The notes under the pieces: generated by a model
Told to the model about the DNA's origin: nothing
The model's input: the letters and a program-made list of their open reading frames with translations, nothing else
The model's database searches: none
Position numbers and translations under genes: made by a program
Source of the DNA: Chitinophaga sp. SYP-B3965
Lineage (GTDB): Bacteria > Bacteroidota > Bacteroidia > Chitinophagales > Chitinophagaceae
DNA: 64,000 bases
Direction of reading: 5' to 3'
Assembly (NCBI RefSeq): GCF_009647655.1
Contig: NZ_WJFD01000001.1
Location: forward strand, 310,001-374,000
Shown: in pieces, positions 1-7,825 of the stretch
Position numbering within the stretch: the first letter of the stretch is position 1
How the letters are laid out: each line of letters starts with the position of its first letter

Positions 1-204
1 GGCGTAGGGGATGCTCATGCCTACGATGAAAAGGAATGCCGGGAACACGGTGTCCGCAAGGCCCATACCGTTATCCTTTGCTGCAGTGTGTTCCAGCCAT
101 GTGGGAATATCGTGGAGGGACCAGAGGTCGTTCACAAAGATCATGAGGAACATGGTGAGGGCGCGGGTGATGTCGATAGCAGCAATGCGTTGTGTTGCGG
201 TCAT
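1..204 (-). CDS. DUF5009/HGSNAT-like acyltransferase, N-terminal part (cut by window edge)
   Basis: An open frame of 68 codons runs from an ATG at 204 to the left edge with no stop. The N-terminus begins MTATQRIAAIDITRALTMF and continues with a hydrophobic stretch, then a VFPAFLFIVGMS segment. This is the signature start of the DUF5009/DUF1624 membrane proteins related to heparan-alpha-glucosaminide N-acetyltransferase: a short cytoplasmic head with an R-A-L motif, then TM1 and TM2. Family members are multi-pass membrane proteins of about 370-400 residues that move acetyl groups to sugars, so roughly 300 residues are missing here. It lies 66 bases downstream of the cytochrome gene on the same strand and may be the third gene of that operon. 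The family call is fairly sure; the substrate is unknown. Confidence 0.75.
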   Translation of the reverse strand, partial: MTATQRIAAIDITRALTMFLMIFVNDLWSLHDIPTWLEHTAAKDNGMGLADTVFPAFLFIVGMSIPYA

Positions 205-270
205 TAGTTAGGGATTTCGTTTGCTGATCAAGATAGGGAAAATATTATAATTTTTTTTCACCACCACTAA

Positions 271-3135
271 TCAACGGCTCTTCAAATACCCCACCACATC
301 ACTTATTTCCTTTTCTGTAAGATTATTACTGGCAGGATCAGGCATCAGGCTTTTATCCTGCTTTTTCCGGGAACTGATGTTCTTTTTATCTACTACATGC
401 TTCTGCCCGCTAACATCTTTAATAACAATTGATCGCTTGTTTTCAGAGAGCAGGAAACCGAAAACGGTGGCGCCATCGTTGGTATTTACCAGCCAGGACT
501 CATAACCGAATACAATCCCCGCACTGGGGTTCACGATAGCATCCAGCAGTGCAGCATTTTCGAATTTCTTCCCGATACCTGTGAGATCAGGCCCGATGCT
601 GTTGCCCTTATCGCCCAGTTTATGGCAGCTGCTGCAGCGGGTAGTAAACACTGTTTTACCATTCGGAACATCCGCTTTAAGCAGCAGCATATCCGGTATG
701 GAATAAGACTTGTCGGACCCGGGATGTTTAAAGTATTTGCCTGCCTGCATCCGGATGGTAGGATCAGTATTAAGGAATATTTTTTCTTCTATGATCGGTA
801 AGAGGTCTTCGGGCAGGGTTTTTTCTTCCGCCATGCCGATGAGCAACTGGCCTCCCACCGTATCCAATGCCATTTGCTGTGCACGGAACCTTCTTTCGTC
901 GAGCGGCTGGCGCTTGTCCAGGATCGTTTGTTTTTTCAATTTCATCTTTGCCAGTTTGCGCTCATAGTAAGGGTTCATATCAAGCGCCTTCCAATCAAGC
1001 AGGTCTACCCAATCGTTGCTCTGCCGGAAAGCCAGCCAGTAAGTGGCTGCCTCTGATATATCCGGCATGTTCTTTTTTGAAAGTGCCAGCATAGCCTCTG
1101 CTGCCGGTTTTGTGTTCACAAAGCCCAGTGCGGTTAATGCTGCCAGCCTGTCCTGCACAGTCAATGTTGTATCACCTGCTCTCGAGGCTAAAGCAGGTAT
1201 AGCTTCGGGAGGATGCAACCGCCATGCAAGCGAGACCATTTTGCGGTTCCACTGAGCAGGAGCTTTTCCTTCTCCGAATATTTTTACGATCTCCGGGTAG
1301 ATATCTGATTCATGCCCCTGCAAACTACTGCCCAGGGCTTCCAGGTACCAGCGGTCTTCACCGTCGTATTGTTTGATCAGTTCCAGGAGTAATGGTTTCT
1401 TTTTTTCGTATGTCCAGTCCCGTAGGGAGATGATCACTTCCCTTCTTACAAATGCGGAAGTATCTTTTATCATTGCCTGTGCATAGGGCAACATATCACG
1501 GCCTGTTTGGCGAAGCGCACGATAAGCCGTAGCCCTCAACTGAACATCCGGGTTTTTTAATACTTCGTCAACTGCTCCCAGTTGTGCCAGCAGCCATACT
1601 GCCCTTGCCCTGATATAGGGATTGTCGTCTTTCAATAGTGGCTGCACCAGCGGTATAGATGTTTCTCCTTTCTCGCGCAGGCGCGTAAACCCCTGGTTCC
1701 GCACATTAATGGCTGGGCTCTTCAAAGCAGCTATCTGACCTTCGGTGGTATTAATATCAATTTTAGGCGCAGTAAGTTTTTTGTTTTTGGGCACTATGCG
1801 GTAGATCCTTCCATATCCTACACTGTCATCCATTCGATGGGCGCCTACTACGGGATCATACCAATCCGCAATATAGATCGCACCATCTGTACCGATGGTC
1901 ACATCACTCGGCCGGAACCAGCTTTCTTTTTTCTTGTTATTGGCAGTATCATGCCAAACATAATTGCCGTTGGAATTCAACACGGAGCTGATCAGATCTT
2001 CTCTTTTTCCCATGTCGTAGCCAGACTGATGGAGAGCAGGATGATAACCGAAGATCACATTCCTTCCGGCATCGGCGCTCAACAGCATCCCTAAGTAATC
2101 ACTGCCTAACGCATCACTTTCATTCACAACAATACCTGTGGGTGCTCCTGAACCGGACCGGTCGCCTGCCGGCATCACTCCCGGATCTTCCTGGTGCCAG
2201 TGTGCGGTGAACGCTTCCTGCCCGAGGCGGTGATCTCCCTGCCAGGTACGGGTACCATCTGTACTGAAATAACCGGCATTACCGCCTTCCATGAGCCAGG
2301 TGGTCCTGCAGGCAATCACTTCATCATCGTTATCGTTCTGCCAGAGGTTGCCATAGGAATCAGGGATCACTTCGTAAGAATTCCTGAAGTTATGTCCTAC
2401 TACTTTGAGGCCCTTTCCATCCGGTTGTACACGCAAGGCAAGTCCGCCTACCCAAACACAGCTGTCGTCACTTTTCATGTTGCCGTTGTTCTTCGTATTA
2501 TAAGGTGAACCGCCGGTATAGATGCTGCCGGACCGCAGGGTCCATCCGCTTTTATCCGTTACAACATGTGGGCCTGCATTACCCACATTGAAATACCAGT
2601 TGCCATCCGGACCTGCATATACTGTATGTAATGAATGGTCATGATCGAGGCCGCCGAAACCGGTCAGGAAGATCTCCTTTTTATCCGGCTGGTCGTCCCC
2701 GTTTTCATCTGTGTACACAATGATATTGGGAGAGCAGGACACTATAATTTTATTCCCGATCACCGCAATGCCAACGGGCGCAATCAGGTCCTTGTCCTGC
2801 ACAAAAACTTTGGAAGTGTCTGCACGGCCATCGCCATCCCTGTCTTCGAGGATCATTACGCGGTCTCCCTTTGCATGATACAGATGGGTGGCAGAATCGT
2901 TTCTGAAGTTGCGGTAATCCACTGCTTCCGTGATCCATATCCTGCCTTTAATATCTACATCCATATTGGTGGGATTGTAGAACAGGGGAGATTCCGCCCA
3001 TAGCGTTACTTCAAGGTCACTCGGAAGATATAGGTCAAGGCTTTTTACGATTTCTTTTTTTTCGTTCCTGCAGGCAAGGGCAAAGAGGAAGAGTGCAGGC
3101 AGTATTTTATACCCGATTTTCATAGCGTGGTTCAT
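271..3135 (-). CDS. PVC-type membrane-bound dehydrogenase with HEAT repeats and C-terminal cytochrome c
   Basis: The longest frame starts at 3177 inside the upstream gene. The ATG at 3135 is preferred because it follows the upstream stop by 14 bases and opens directly into a signal peptide ending FLFALAC, a plausible but non-canonical lipobox. The order is: a beta-propeller dehydrogenase-like domain with PQQ/glucose-sorbosone-dehydrogenase character (about residues 30-480 of the 968-residue frame), an alpha-helical HEAT-like region (about 480-800), then a cytochrome c domain with heme motif CSSCH at 848-852 and a candidate axial Met in SLMPDP near 945. This matches the large PVC-type heme-binding proteins common in Planctomycetes and Bacteroidota, thought to oxidise sugars or alcohols at the cell surface. 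It is probably co-transcribed with the dioxygenase-like gene upstream. The substrate is unknown. Confidence 0.85.
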   Translation of the reverse strand: MNHAMKIGYKILPALFLFALACRNEKKEIVKSLDLYLPSDLEVTLWAESPLFYNPTNMDVDIKGRIWITEAVDYRNFRNDSATHLYHAKGDRVMILEDRDGDGRADTSKVFVQDKDLIAPVGIAVIGNKIIVSCSPNIIVYTDENGDDQPDKKEIFLTGFGGLDHDHSLHTVYAGPDGNWYFNVGNAGPHVVTDKSGWTLRSGSIYTGGSPYNTKNNGNMKSDDSCVWVGGLALRVQPDGKGLKVVGHNFRNSYEVIPDSYGNLWQNDNDDEVIACRTTWLMEGGNAGYFSTDGTRTWQGDHRLGQEAFTAHWHQEDPGVMPAGDRSGSGAPTGIVVNESDALGSDYLGMLLSADAGRNVIFGYHPALHQSGYDMGKREDLISSVLNSNGNYVWHDTANNKKKESWFRPSDVTIGTDGAIYIADWYDPVVGAHRMDDSVGYGRIYRIVPKNKKLTAPKIDINTTEGQIAALKSPAINVRNQGFTRLREKGETSIPLVQPLLKDDNPYIRARAVWLLAQLGAVDEVLKNPDVQLRATAYRALRQTGRDMLPYAQAMIKDTSAFVRREVIISLRDWTYEKKKPLLLELIKQYDGEDRWYLEALGSSLQGHESDIYPEIVKIFGEGKAPAQWNRKMVSLAWRLHPPEAIPALASRAGDTTLTVQDRLAALTALGFVNTKPAAEAMLALSKKNMPDISEAATYWLAFRQSNDWVDLLDWKALDMNPYYERKLAKMKLKKQTILDKRQPLDERRFRAQQMALDTVGGQLLIGMAEEKTLPEDLLPIIEEKIFLNTDPTIRMQAGKYFKHPGSDKSYSIPDMLLLKADVPNGKTVFTTRCSSCHKLGDKGNSIGPDLTGIGKKFENAALLDAIVNPSAGIVFGYESWLVNTNDGATVFGFLLSENKRSIVIKDVSGQKHVVDKKNISSRKKQDKSLMPDPASNNLTEKEISDVVGYLKSR

Positions 3136-3149
3136 TAGCTGTTTTGTGA

Positions 3150-4004
3150 TTATTTCCCATCCACCTCTTTTTCCCAACCGGTATCTTTCAATGCCGGATC
3201 ATTTTCTTTTTTCAGGAAGTCCGCTTCAGACAAAGAAGCTGCTTTCCATTGCAGGATGGCCTCGTTGGGCACCACCTGCACCGGTTCTTTCCATGAAGTG
3301 GATGTTTCATTATAGGCAAGGTTAGATTGCGAAGAATAGCAGGAAATAACAGACCAGCGGGGATGATCTGACAGGTTGGCTTCGGAGCGGTGCAGGATAT
3401 TGCTGTGAAAGAAAAGCGCATCGCCGGGGGCCAGTTCTACATACACCAGTTCCATTGTTTTCAGCGCATTGTTCACCATCACCATATCCGCGCCCACCTG
3501 TTCACCGGCAAAGCCATGATTCACGCGGCCCAGCTTATGCGATCCTTTGATGACCTGTAAACAACCATTCTCTTTATTGGCCGCCGTTAATGCCACCATC
3601 ACGGATGTAAGCTGGTCCGGGAACATAAACTGGTTTTTGTACCAATAGCCGTAATCCTGGTGCCACTCCCAGGCGCCGCCTACCTTTGGTTCCTTTTGCA
3701 TGAGCTTGGAGTGGAAGTGGCAAACGGCAGAATCGCTATCCAGCAGCTGAGCTGTTCTGCTCACCACTTTTTCACTGCGGGTTAAATAGCCGAACACATC
3801 ATTGCCGGGTGTGAACCAAAGGGAAAGTTTTGTTTTCTTCCCGGTCTGGTCGTTCAGGTCCAGCGCATTTTTTCGCATGGCGTCATCTTCCAGGGCCGTT
3901 TTATACAGCAGTGCAATTTCAGGTTGGGAAACAAGATCTTTTACGATGATGTACCCATCGCGCTGGTATTGTGTTATTTGTGCAGGGGTGAATAATGCTT
4001 CCAT
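3150..4004 (-). CDS. Phytanoyl-CoA dioxygenase (PhyH) family protein
   Basis: A 284-residue cytosolic protein with the Fe(II)/2-oxoglutarate dioxygenase signature of the PhyH family: the HxD iron ligands sit at H115/D117 in WEWHQDYGYWY, the distal iron-binding His is likely H205 in ILHRSEAN, and R216 in HPRWS is positioned to bind the 2-oxoglutarate carboxylate. Length is normal for bacterial members. It is the first gene of a minus-strand run with the cytochrome-type dehydrogenase and perhaps the DUF5009 gene, and it is divergent from an AraC regulator. The pairing suggests oxidative breakdown of one plant- or sugar-derived compound, but nothing in the sequence fixes the substrate. All metal ligands are present, so activity is expected. 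Confidence 0.85.
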   Translation of the reverse strand: MEALFTPAQITQYQRDGYIIVKDLVSQPEIALLYKTALEDDAMRKNALDLNDQTGKKTKLSLWFTPGNDVFGYLTRSEKVVSRTAQLLDSDSAVCHFHSKLMQKEPKVGGAWEWHQDYGYWYKNQFMFPDQLTSVMVALTAANKENGCLQVIKGSHKLGRVNHGFAGEQVGADMVMVNNALKTMELVYVELAPGDALFFHSNILHRSEANLSDHPRWSVISCYSSQSNLAYNETSTSWKEPVQVVPNEAILQWKAASLSEADFLKKENDPALKDTGWEKEVDGK

Positions 4005-4116
4005 AACAACAAATTAGGGATTAAAGCACCGTAGGTTTACAACTATCTGACCTAAATAAACAACTTTTTTGACATTATTCTGCCCCAAGACCGCAGTTTT
4101 TAGTATTTTAATTACC

Positions 4117-4962
4117 ATGAAGTCGCTCATTCAAAAACTGCCACTTTCTGAACAATCCTCTTTTGTAGCAGACCGTTACATCACGCCTTATTTTGAAACG
4201 CCCTGGCATTATCACCCGGAATATGAACTGGTGCTGATCATCCAGGGAAAAGGCCGGCGTTTTGTAGGTGATCATGTATCTGACTACAGTGAAGGGGAAC
4301 TAGACCTTTTAGGTCCGAGCCTGCCGCACTGGTACCGGAAAGACGAAGGGGAAAAAGAGGGCGGCTCACTGGTGATCCACTTCCGGGAAGAGTTTTTGGG
4401 GAAAGACTTTCTGCAGATACCCGAGATGCAAAAGATCCTGTTGCTGTTCGAGAAATCGAAGACTGGTATGCACTTCGGCGCAGTAACGGCTGGCAGTGTT
4501 GCCCGAAAGATGGAGGCGTTGCTTTCCTGTACGGGTATGGACAGGCTGATGTGCCTGTTGTCTGTTTTGAAAGAATTAGCAGCGTCTACGGAATACACCA
4601 TGCTTTCGAGCCCCGAGGTGATCGGGAGGAGTAACCGGGAAAACGACCGCCTGCAAAAGATCTTCGATTACGTACTGGCAAATTTTTCGCAGGACATCCA
4701 GTTGTCCGAAGTAGCGCGCATTGCCATGATGAGTCCTTCCAGTTTTTCCAGGTACTTTAAAAACCGGACCAAGAAAAACTTCTCCCACTTTGTGAACCAG
4801 ATAAGGGTGGGGCATGCCTGCCGGCAGCTGATGAAAGACAATTTCAGTATCGGTTATGTTTGCCAGGAAAGCGGCTTCAACAACATGACCAATTTCAATA
4901 AGCAATTCAGGAAAGTGGTGAAGCTTTCACCTTCTCAATTCAGACAGAAGCACAGGGTGTGA
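4117..4962 (+). CDS. AraC family transcriptional regulator
   Basis: The frame is open from 4069, but the ATG at 4117 (MKSLIQKL) gives the normal 281-residue protein; the extra upstream residues look like untranslated DNA. The N-terminal half is a cupin-type ligand-binding domain (HYHPEYELVLIIQGKGRRFVG). The last 100 residues form the double helix-turn-helix of AraC/XylS proteins, including the second-helix signature VCQESGFNNMTNFNKQFRK and the terminal SPSQFRQ. It is transcribed away from the PhyH/cytochrome genes across about 110 bases, so it is the natural candidate regulator of that operon. The effector is probably a sugar or a related small molecule, which is inference. Confidence 0.88.
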   Translation: MKSLIQKLPLSEQSSFVADRYITPYFETPWHYHPEYELVLIIQGKGRRFVGDHVSDYSEGELDLLGPSLPHWYRKDEGEKEGGSLVIHFREEFLGKDFLQIPEMQKILLLFEKSKTGMHFGAVTAGSVARKMEALLSCTGMDRLMCLLSVLKELAASTEYTMLSSPEVIGRSNRENDRLQKIFDYVLANFSQDIQLSEVARIAMMSPSSFSRYFKNRTKKNFSHFVNQIRVGHACRQLMKDNFSIGYVCQESGFNNMTNFNKQFRKVVKLSPSQFRQKHRV

Positions 4963-4963
4963 T

Positions 4964-5728
4964 TTAATTCCAGATCTCGTTATCCTTTGTGAAGATGATG
5001 GGTTCTCCGTCTGTTATCATAATGGTGTGTTCATGCTGGGCAACAAAACTTCCATCTTTTGCGGTGAGCGTCCAGCCATCTCCGTTCTCATATGCCCAGG
5101 TGGCTTTGGTGGAGATGAATGTTTCAACCGCTACAACGGAGTTCTTTTTAAAACGGGTCTTGTTGTATTTATCGTAGTAGTTGGCAATGGAATGTGGTTC
5201 TTCATGCAGGCTCCTGCCAATACCGTGGCCGGTGAGGTTCTTGATCACCCGGTATCCGCGGCGTTTAGCTTCCGTTTCTATCAGCCCGCCAATGTCTGCT
5301 ATCTTCACACCACCATGTATATTGGCAATGGCGATCTTTAAGATATCCTTAGAGGCATCTACCAGCAGCTGATGCTGATGAATATCCTGTCCTAATACAA
5401 AGGAACCACCGTTATCCGCCCAGAAACCTTCCAGTTCTGCAGATACATCCACATTTACGAGGTCTCCTTCCTGCAGGATGGTCCTGCGGGTAGGAATGCC
5501 ATGTGCAATTTCATTGTTCACACTGATGCATGTCCAGCCGGGGAAGCCATACGTCAGTTTGGGTGCGGATTTGGCGCCAAAACTTTCCAGTGCAGCCCTG
5601 CCAAATTCATCCAGTTCAGCAGTGGACATGCCCGGTTGTGCATAGTTCCGCATACTCTTTAAAGTGAGGGCTACTGCTTCACTTGCTTTTTGCATACCTG
5701 CCAGTTCTGCCTGTGTTGTAATTGACAT
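4964..5728 (-). CDS. map: Type I methionyl aminopeptidase
   Basis: This 254-residue protein removes the N-terminal Met from new polypeptides. The full MetAP-I active site is visible: H76 (NEIAHGIP), metal ligands D94 and D105, H168 (TGHGIGRSLHEEP), E202 and E233. Their spacing is the same as in E. coli MAP (79, 97, 108, 171, 204, 235). There is no N-terminal extension. It sits alone, tail to tail with the AraC gene with one base between the stops, rather than among ribosomal protein genes where Bacteroidota usually keep a map copy. It may therefore be a second paralogue, but the rest of the genome would be needed to know. Confidence 0.95.
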   Translation of the reverse strand: MSITTQAELAGMQKASEAVALTLKSMRNYAQPGMSTAELDEFGRAALESFGAKSAPKLTYGFPGWTCISVNNEIAHGIPTRRTILQEGDLVNVDVSAELEGFWADNGGSFVLGQDIHQHQLLVDASKDILKIAIANIHGGVKIADIGGLIETEAKRRGYRVIKNLTGHGIGRSLHEEPHSIANYYDKYNKTRFKKNSVVAVETFISTKATWAYENGDGWTLTAKDGSFVAQHEHTIMITDGEPIIFTKDNEIWN

Positions 5729-5833
5729 GATCTTCTTTTTATAACCTGCAAGATACGAAAAAGAGCTGTTTTAGCCGCCGGATGCTGTGAGATCAGCACT
5801 GTGAAAGAGTTTTTTTACATTTGGGGTATTATG

Positions 5834-6535
5834 ATGAACATCGTTTTAGCCAGTACCTCCACATTATCCGGCCAGGATTACCTGGCTTATCTGCAACCGG
5901 TTATGAAAGACCTGTTCGCAGGCATCTCTGAAATTATTTTCGTGCCCTATGCAAGGCCCGGCGGAATTTCTCACGACGACTATACGAAAAGAGCAGCCGA
6001 AGCGTTTTCTGCTGTGGGCATCCGTGTAAAGGGCTTGCATACGTTCGAAGACCCTGCTACCGCTCTCCGGCATGCAGCAGGTTTTTTCACAGGAGGAGGT
6101 AATACCTTCCTGCTGGTGAAACAATTGCATGAGCTGGAACTGATGGATGTATTACGGCATGAAGTAGAGAAAGGAAAACCTTACCTCGGAACCAGCGCGG
6201 GCAGTAATATCGGCGGTGTGAACATGCAAACCACCAACGATATGCCCATCGTGTATCCACCAAGTTTTGAAACCATGGAACTCGTGCCTTTCAATCTCAA
6301 CCCGCATTACATGGATCCTATGCCTGAAATAAAACACATGGGCGAAACGCGGGAAACGAGGATAAAGGAATTTCATACACAGCAGGATGTGCCGGTGATC
6401 GGATTGCGGGAAGGGAGCTGGATAGAAGTGAAAGGAACTGAGATCCGTTTGCGCGGGGAGTTGAGTGCGAGGATCTTCAAAGCGGGAAAGGAACCCTACG
6501 AACTGCCGGCAGGTGGTAACTTAGCGATCTTGTAA
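5834..6535 (+). CDS. pepE: Dipeptidase E (peptidase family S51)
   Basis: A cytosolic serine peptidase of the class-I glutamine amidotransferase fold that cleaves dipeptides with N-terminal Asp. The frame is open from 5801, but starting at the second of two adjacent ATGs (5834) gives MNIVLASTSTLSG, which lines up with the start of E. coli PepE. This makes 233 residues against about 229 in the family. The nucleophile Ser is at 121 in GTSAGSNIGG, with the conserved TTNDMP Asp at 136 and His at 158 (LNPHYMDP). This is the same layout as Ser120/Asp135/His157 of the Salmonella enzyme. The next gene starts 9 bases after its stop, so the two are probably co-transcribed. Confidence 0.9.
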   Translation: MNIVLASTSTLSGQDYLAYLQPVMKDLFAGISEIIFVPYARPGGISHDDYTKRAAEAFSAVGIRVKGLHTFEDPATALRHAAGFFTGGGNTFLLVKQLHELELMDVLRHEVEKGKPYLGTSAGSNIGGVNMQTTNDMPIVYPPSFETMELVPFNLNPHYMDPMPEIKHMGETRETRIKEFHTQQDVPVIGLREGSWIEVKGTEIRLRGELSARIFKAGKEPYELPAGGNLAIL

Positions 6536-6544
6536 TTAGTATAT

Positions 6545-7822
6545 ATGTTGAGAATATTTATTGCCCTTACCTTATTAGGTTGCCATGCTTACGGGCAAAC
6601 TGATATGAAAACCTATGCGGAAAAGAACACCGTTCCTGTTACAACTGTTGATCCTTCCATAACAGACTACAAAGACCTGAAGGTGATAGGCGATGCGATC
6701 GGTGACGCACGTATTGTGATGCTGGGAGAACAGGACCATGGCGATGCACCTGCTTTCCTGGCCAAATCAAGGCTGATCAAATACCTGCATGAGCAGAAGG
6801 GATTTACCGTACTGGCTTTTGAATCTGATTTTTTTGCTTTGAATGAAGGATGGGATGGCTTAGTTAAAAGCAAAGATTCTATCATCCCGTTCCTGAAAAT
6901 GAATATGTACCCGATATGGAGTATGTGCACTTCCTGTTCCTCGCTTTTGTATGAGTATGTACCGGCTACTTTTCAAACTCCGCATCCGCTTCAGATAAGT
7001 GGTTTTGATAGCCAGGCGCTTTCTACTTATGCTGCAAGAAAAATGCGTGTAAAGCTGGATAGTGTGTTGCGGTTTTATCAATTGCCCATTACCAGGCAAC
7101 CGGAATACGACAGCACCCTGTTCAAACTCTTTTCACAACTATATCAGTCTACAAGCGGATCAAATAAAGATACCAGCGGGCATGTTAAACGTCATCATTA
7201 CCTGGTGGAGATCAGGCGGCAGTTACAGGAGAAAGTAACACCCACGGATTTCTGGCTGATGATGATGAATAACCTGATCCGGCAGAATGAACAATATCAG
7301 TACATTGCCTCAGATCGTTACAGGGCAATGAATGCAAGGGATGCGCAAATGGCCCGGAACCTTGCCTGGTTAGCGGATGTAAAATACCCCGGTCAAAAGA
7401 TCATTGTGTGGGCGCATAATTATCATATCTCTAAATATGCGGGGCATTACCCGGAATCCTTCCTCAATAACATCGCCCCGATGGGACATGTATTTACGCA
7501 GGAGCTGCAACGGATGAAGGATACCTATATCCTTGGTTTTACTTCCTGGCAGGGAACCGCAGGACGCTTAGGTTTAAAAACCTACAAAGTGCAGGAGCCG
7601 GGAAAGAAAACCCTGGAGAGCTGGATCAACCCGGATTATGAACAGGCATTCCTGGATTTTCAGGCGTATAATGAAAGCAGGGGAGAAGAGGTGGAGTCTT
7701 TTCTGATGGCAGGGTCTTTAAAAGGAAATATGTTTCATTCCGTGCATAAAGCGATGTGGTCAAAGGTATTTGATGGGGTGTTTTATATTAAGACGATGTA
7801 TGCCTGTGAGGGGATGAAGTAA
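6545..7822 (+). CDS. Erythromycin-esterase-like protein, exported
   Basis: A 425-residue protein of the erythromycin esterase (EreA/EreB-like) family. A short signal peptide (LTLLGCHAYGQ) precedes the domain; either lipoprotein processing at C13 or signal peptidase I cleavage after AYG is possible. The family motifs are present: GEQDHG with E62 and H65, FESDF with E93 (28 residues after H65, the spacing of the His/Glu pair in Ere enzymes), and a downstream WAHNYH motif. Ere enzymes hydrolyse the macrolide lactone ring, but many Bacteroidota homologues have unknown substrates and an exported one need not give resistance. It follows pepE after 9 bases and ends 3 bases before the convergent vWA gene. 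Confidence 0.8.
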   Translation: MLRIFIALTLLGCHAYGQTDMKTYAEKNTVPVTTVDPSITDYKDLKVIGDAIGDARIVMLGEQDHGDAPAFLAKSRLIKYLHEQKGFTVLAFESDFFALNEGWDGLVKSKDSIIPFLKMNMYPIWSMCTSCSSLLYEYVPATFQTPHPLQISGFDSQALSTYAARKMRVKLDSVLRFYQLPITRQPEYDSTLFKLFSQLYQSTSGSNKDTSGHVKRHHYLVEIRRQLQEKVTPTDFWLMMMNNLIRQNEQYQYIASDRYRAMNARDAQMARNLAWLADVKYPGQKIIVWAHNYHISKYAGHYPESFLNNIAPMGHVFTQELQRMKDTYILGFTSWQGTAGRLGLKTYKVQEPGKKTLESWINPDYEQAFLDFQAYNESRGEEVESFLMAGSLKGNMFHSVHKAMWSKVFDGVFYIKTMYACEGMK

Positions 7823-7825
7823 CGC

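Noticed and set aside
271..3177. Plus-strand frames of 60-122 codons inside the cytochrome gene
   Set aside because: They are shadows of a well-supported minus-strand gene and resemble no known protein.
3136..3177. Longer start for the cytochrome gene at 3177
   Set aside because: It would overlap the upstream gene and put a charged non-signal segment before the signal peptide.
6545..7822. Macrolide-resistance gene
   Set aside because: Family match alone does not show macrolide hydrolysis, the protein is exported, and no mobile element or other resistance gene is nearby.
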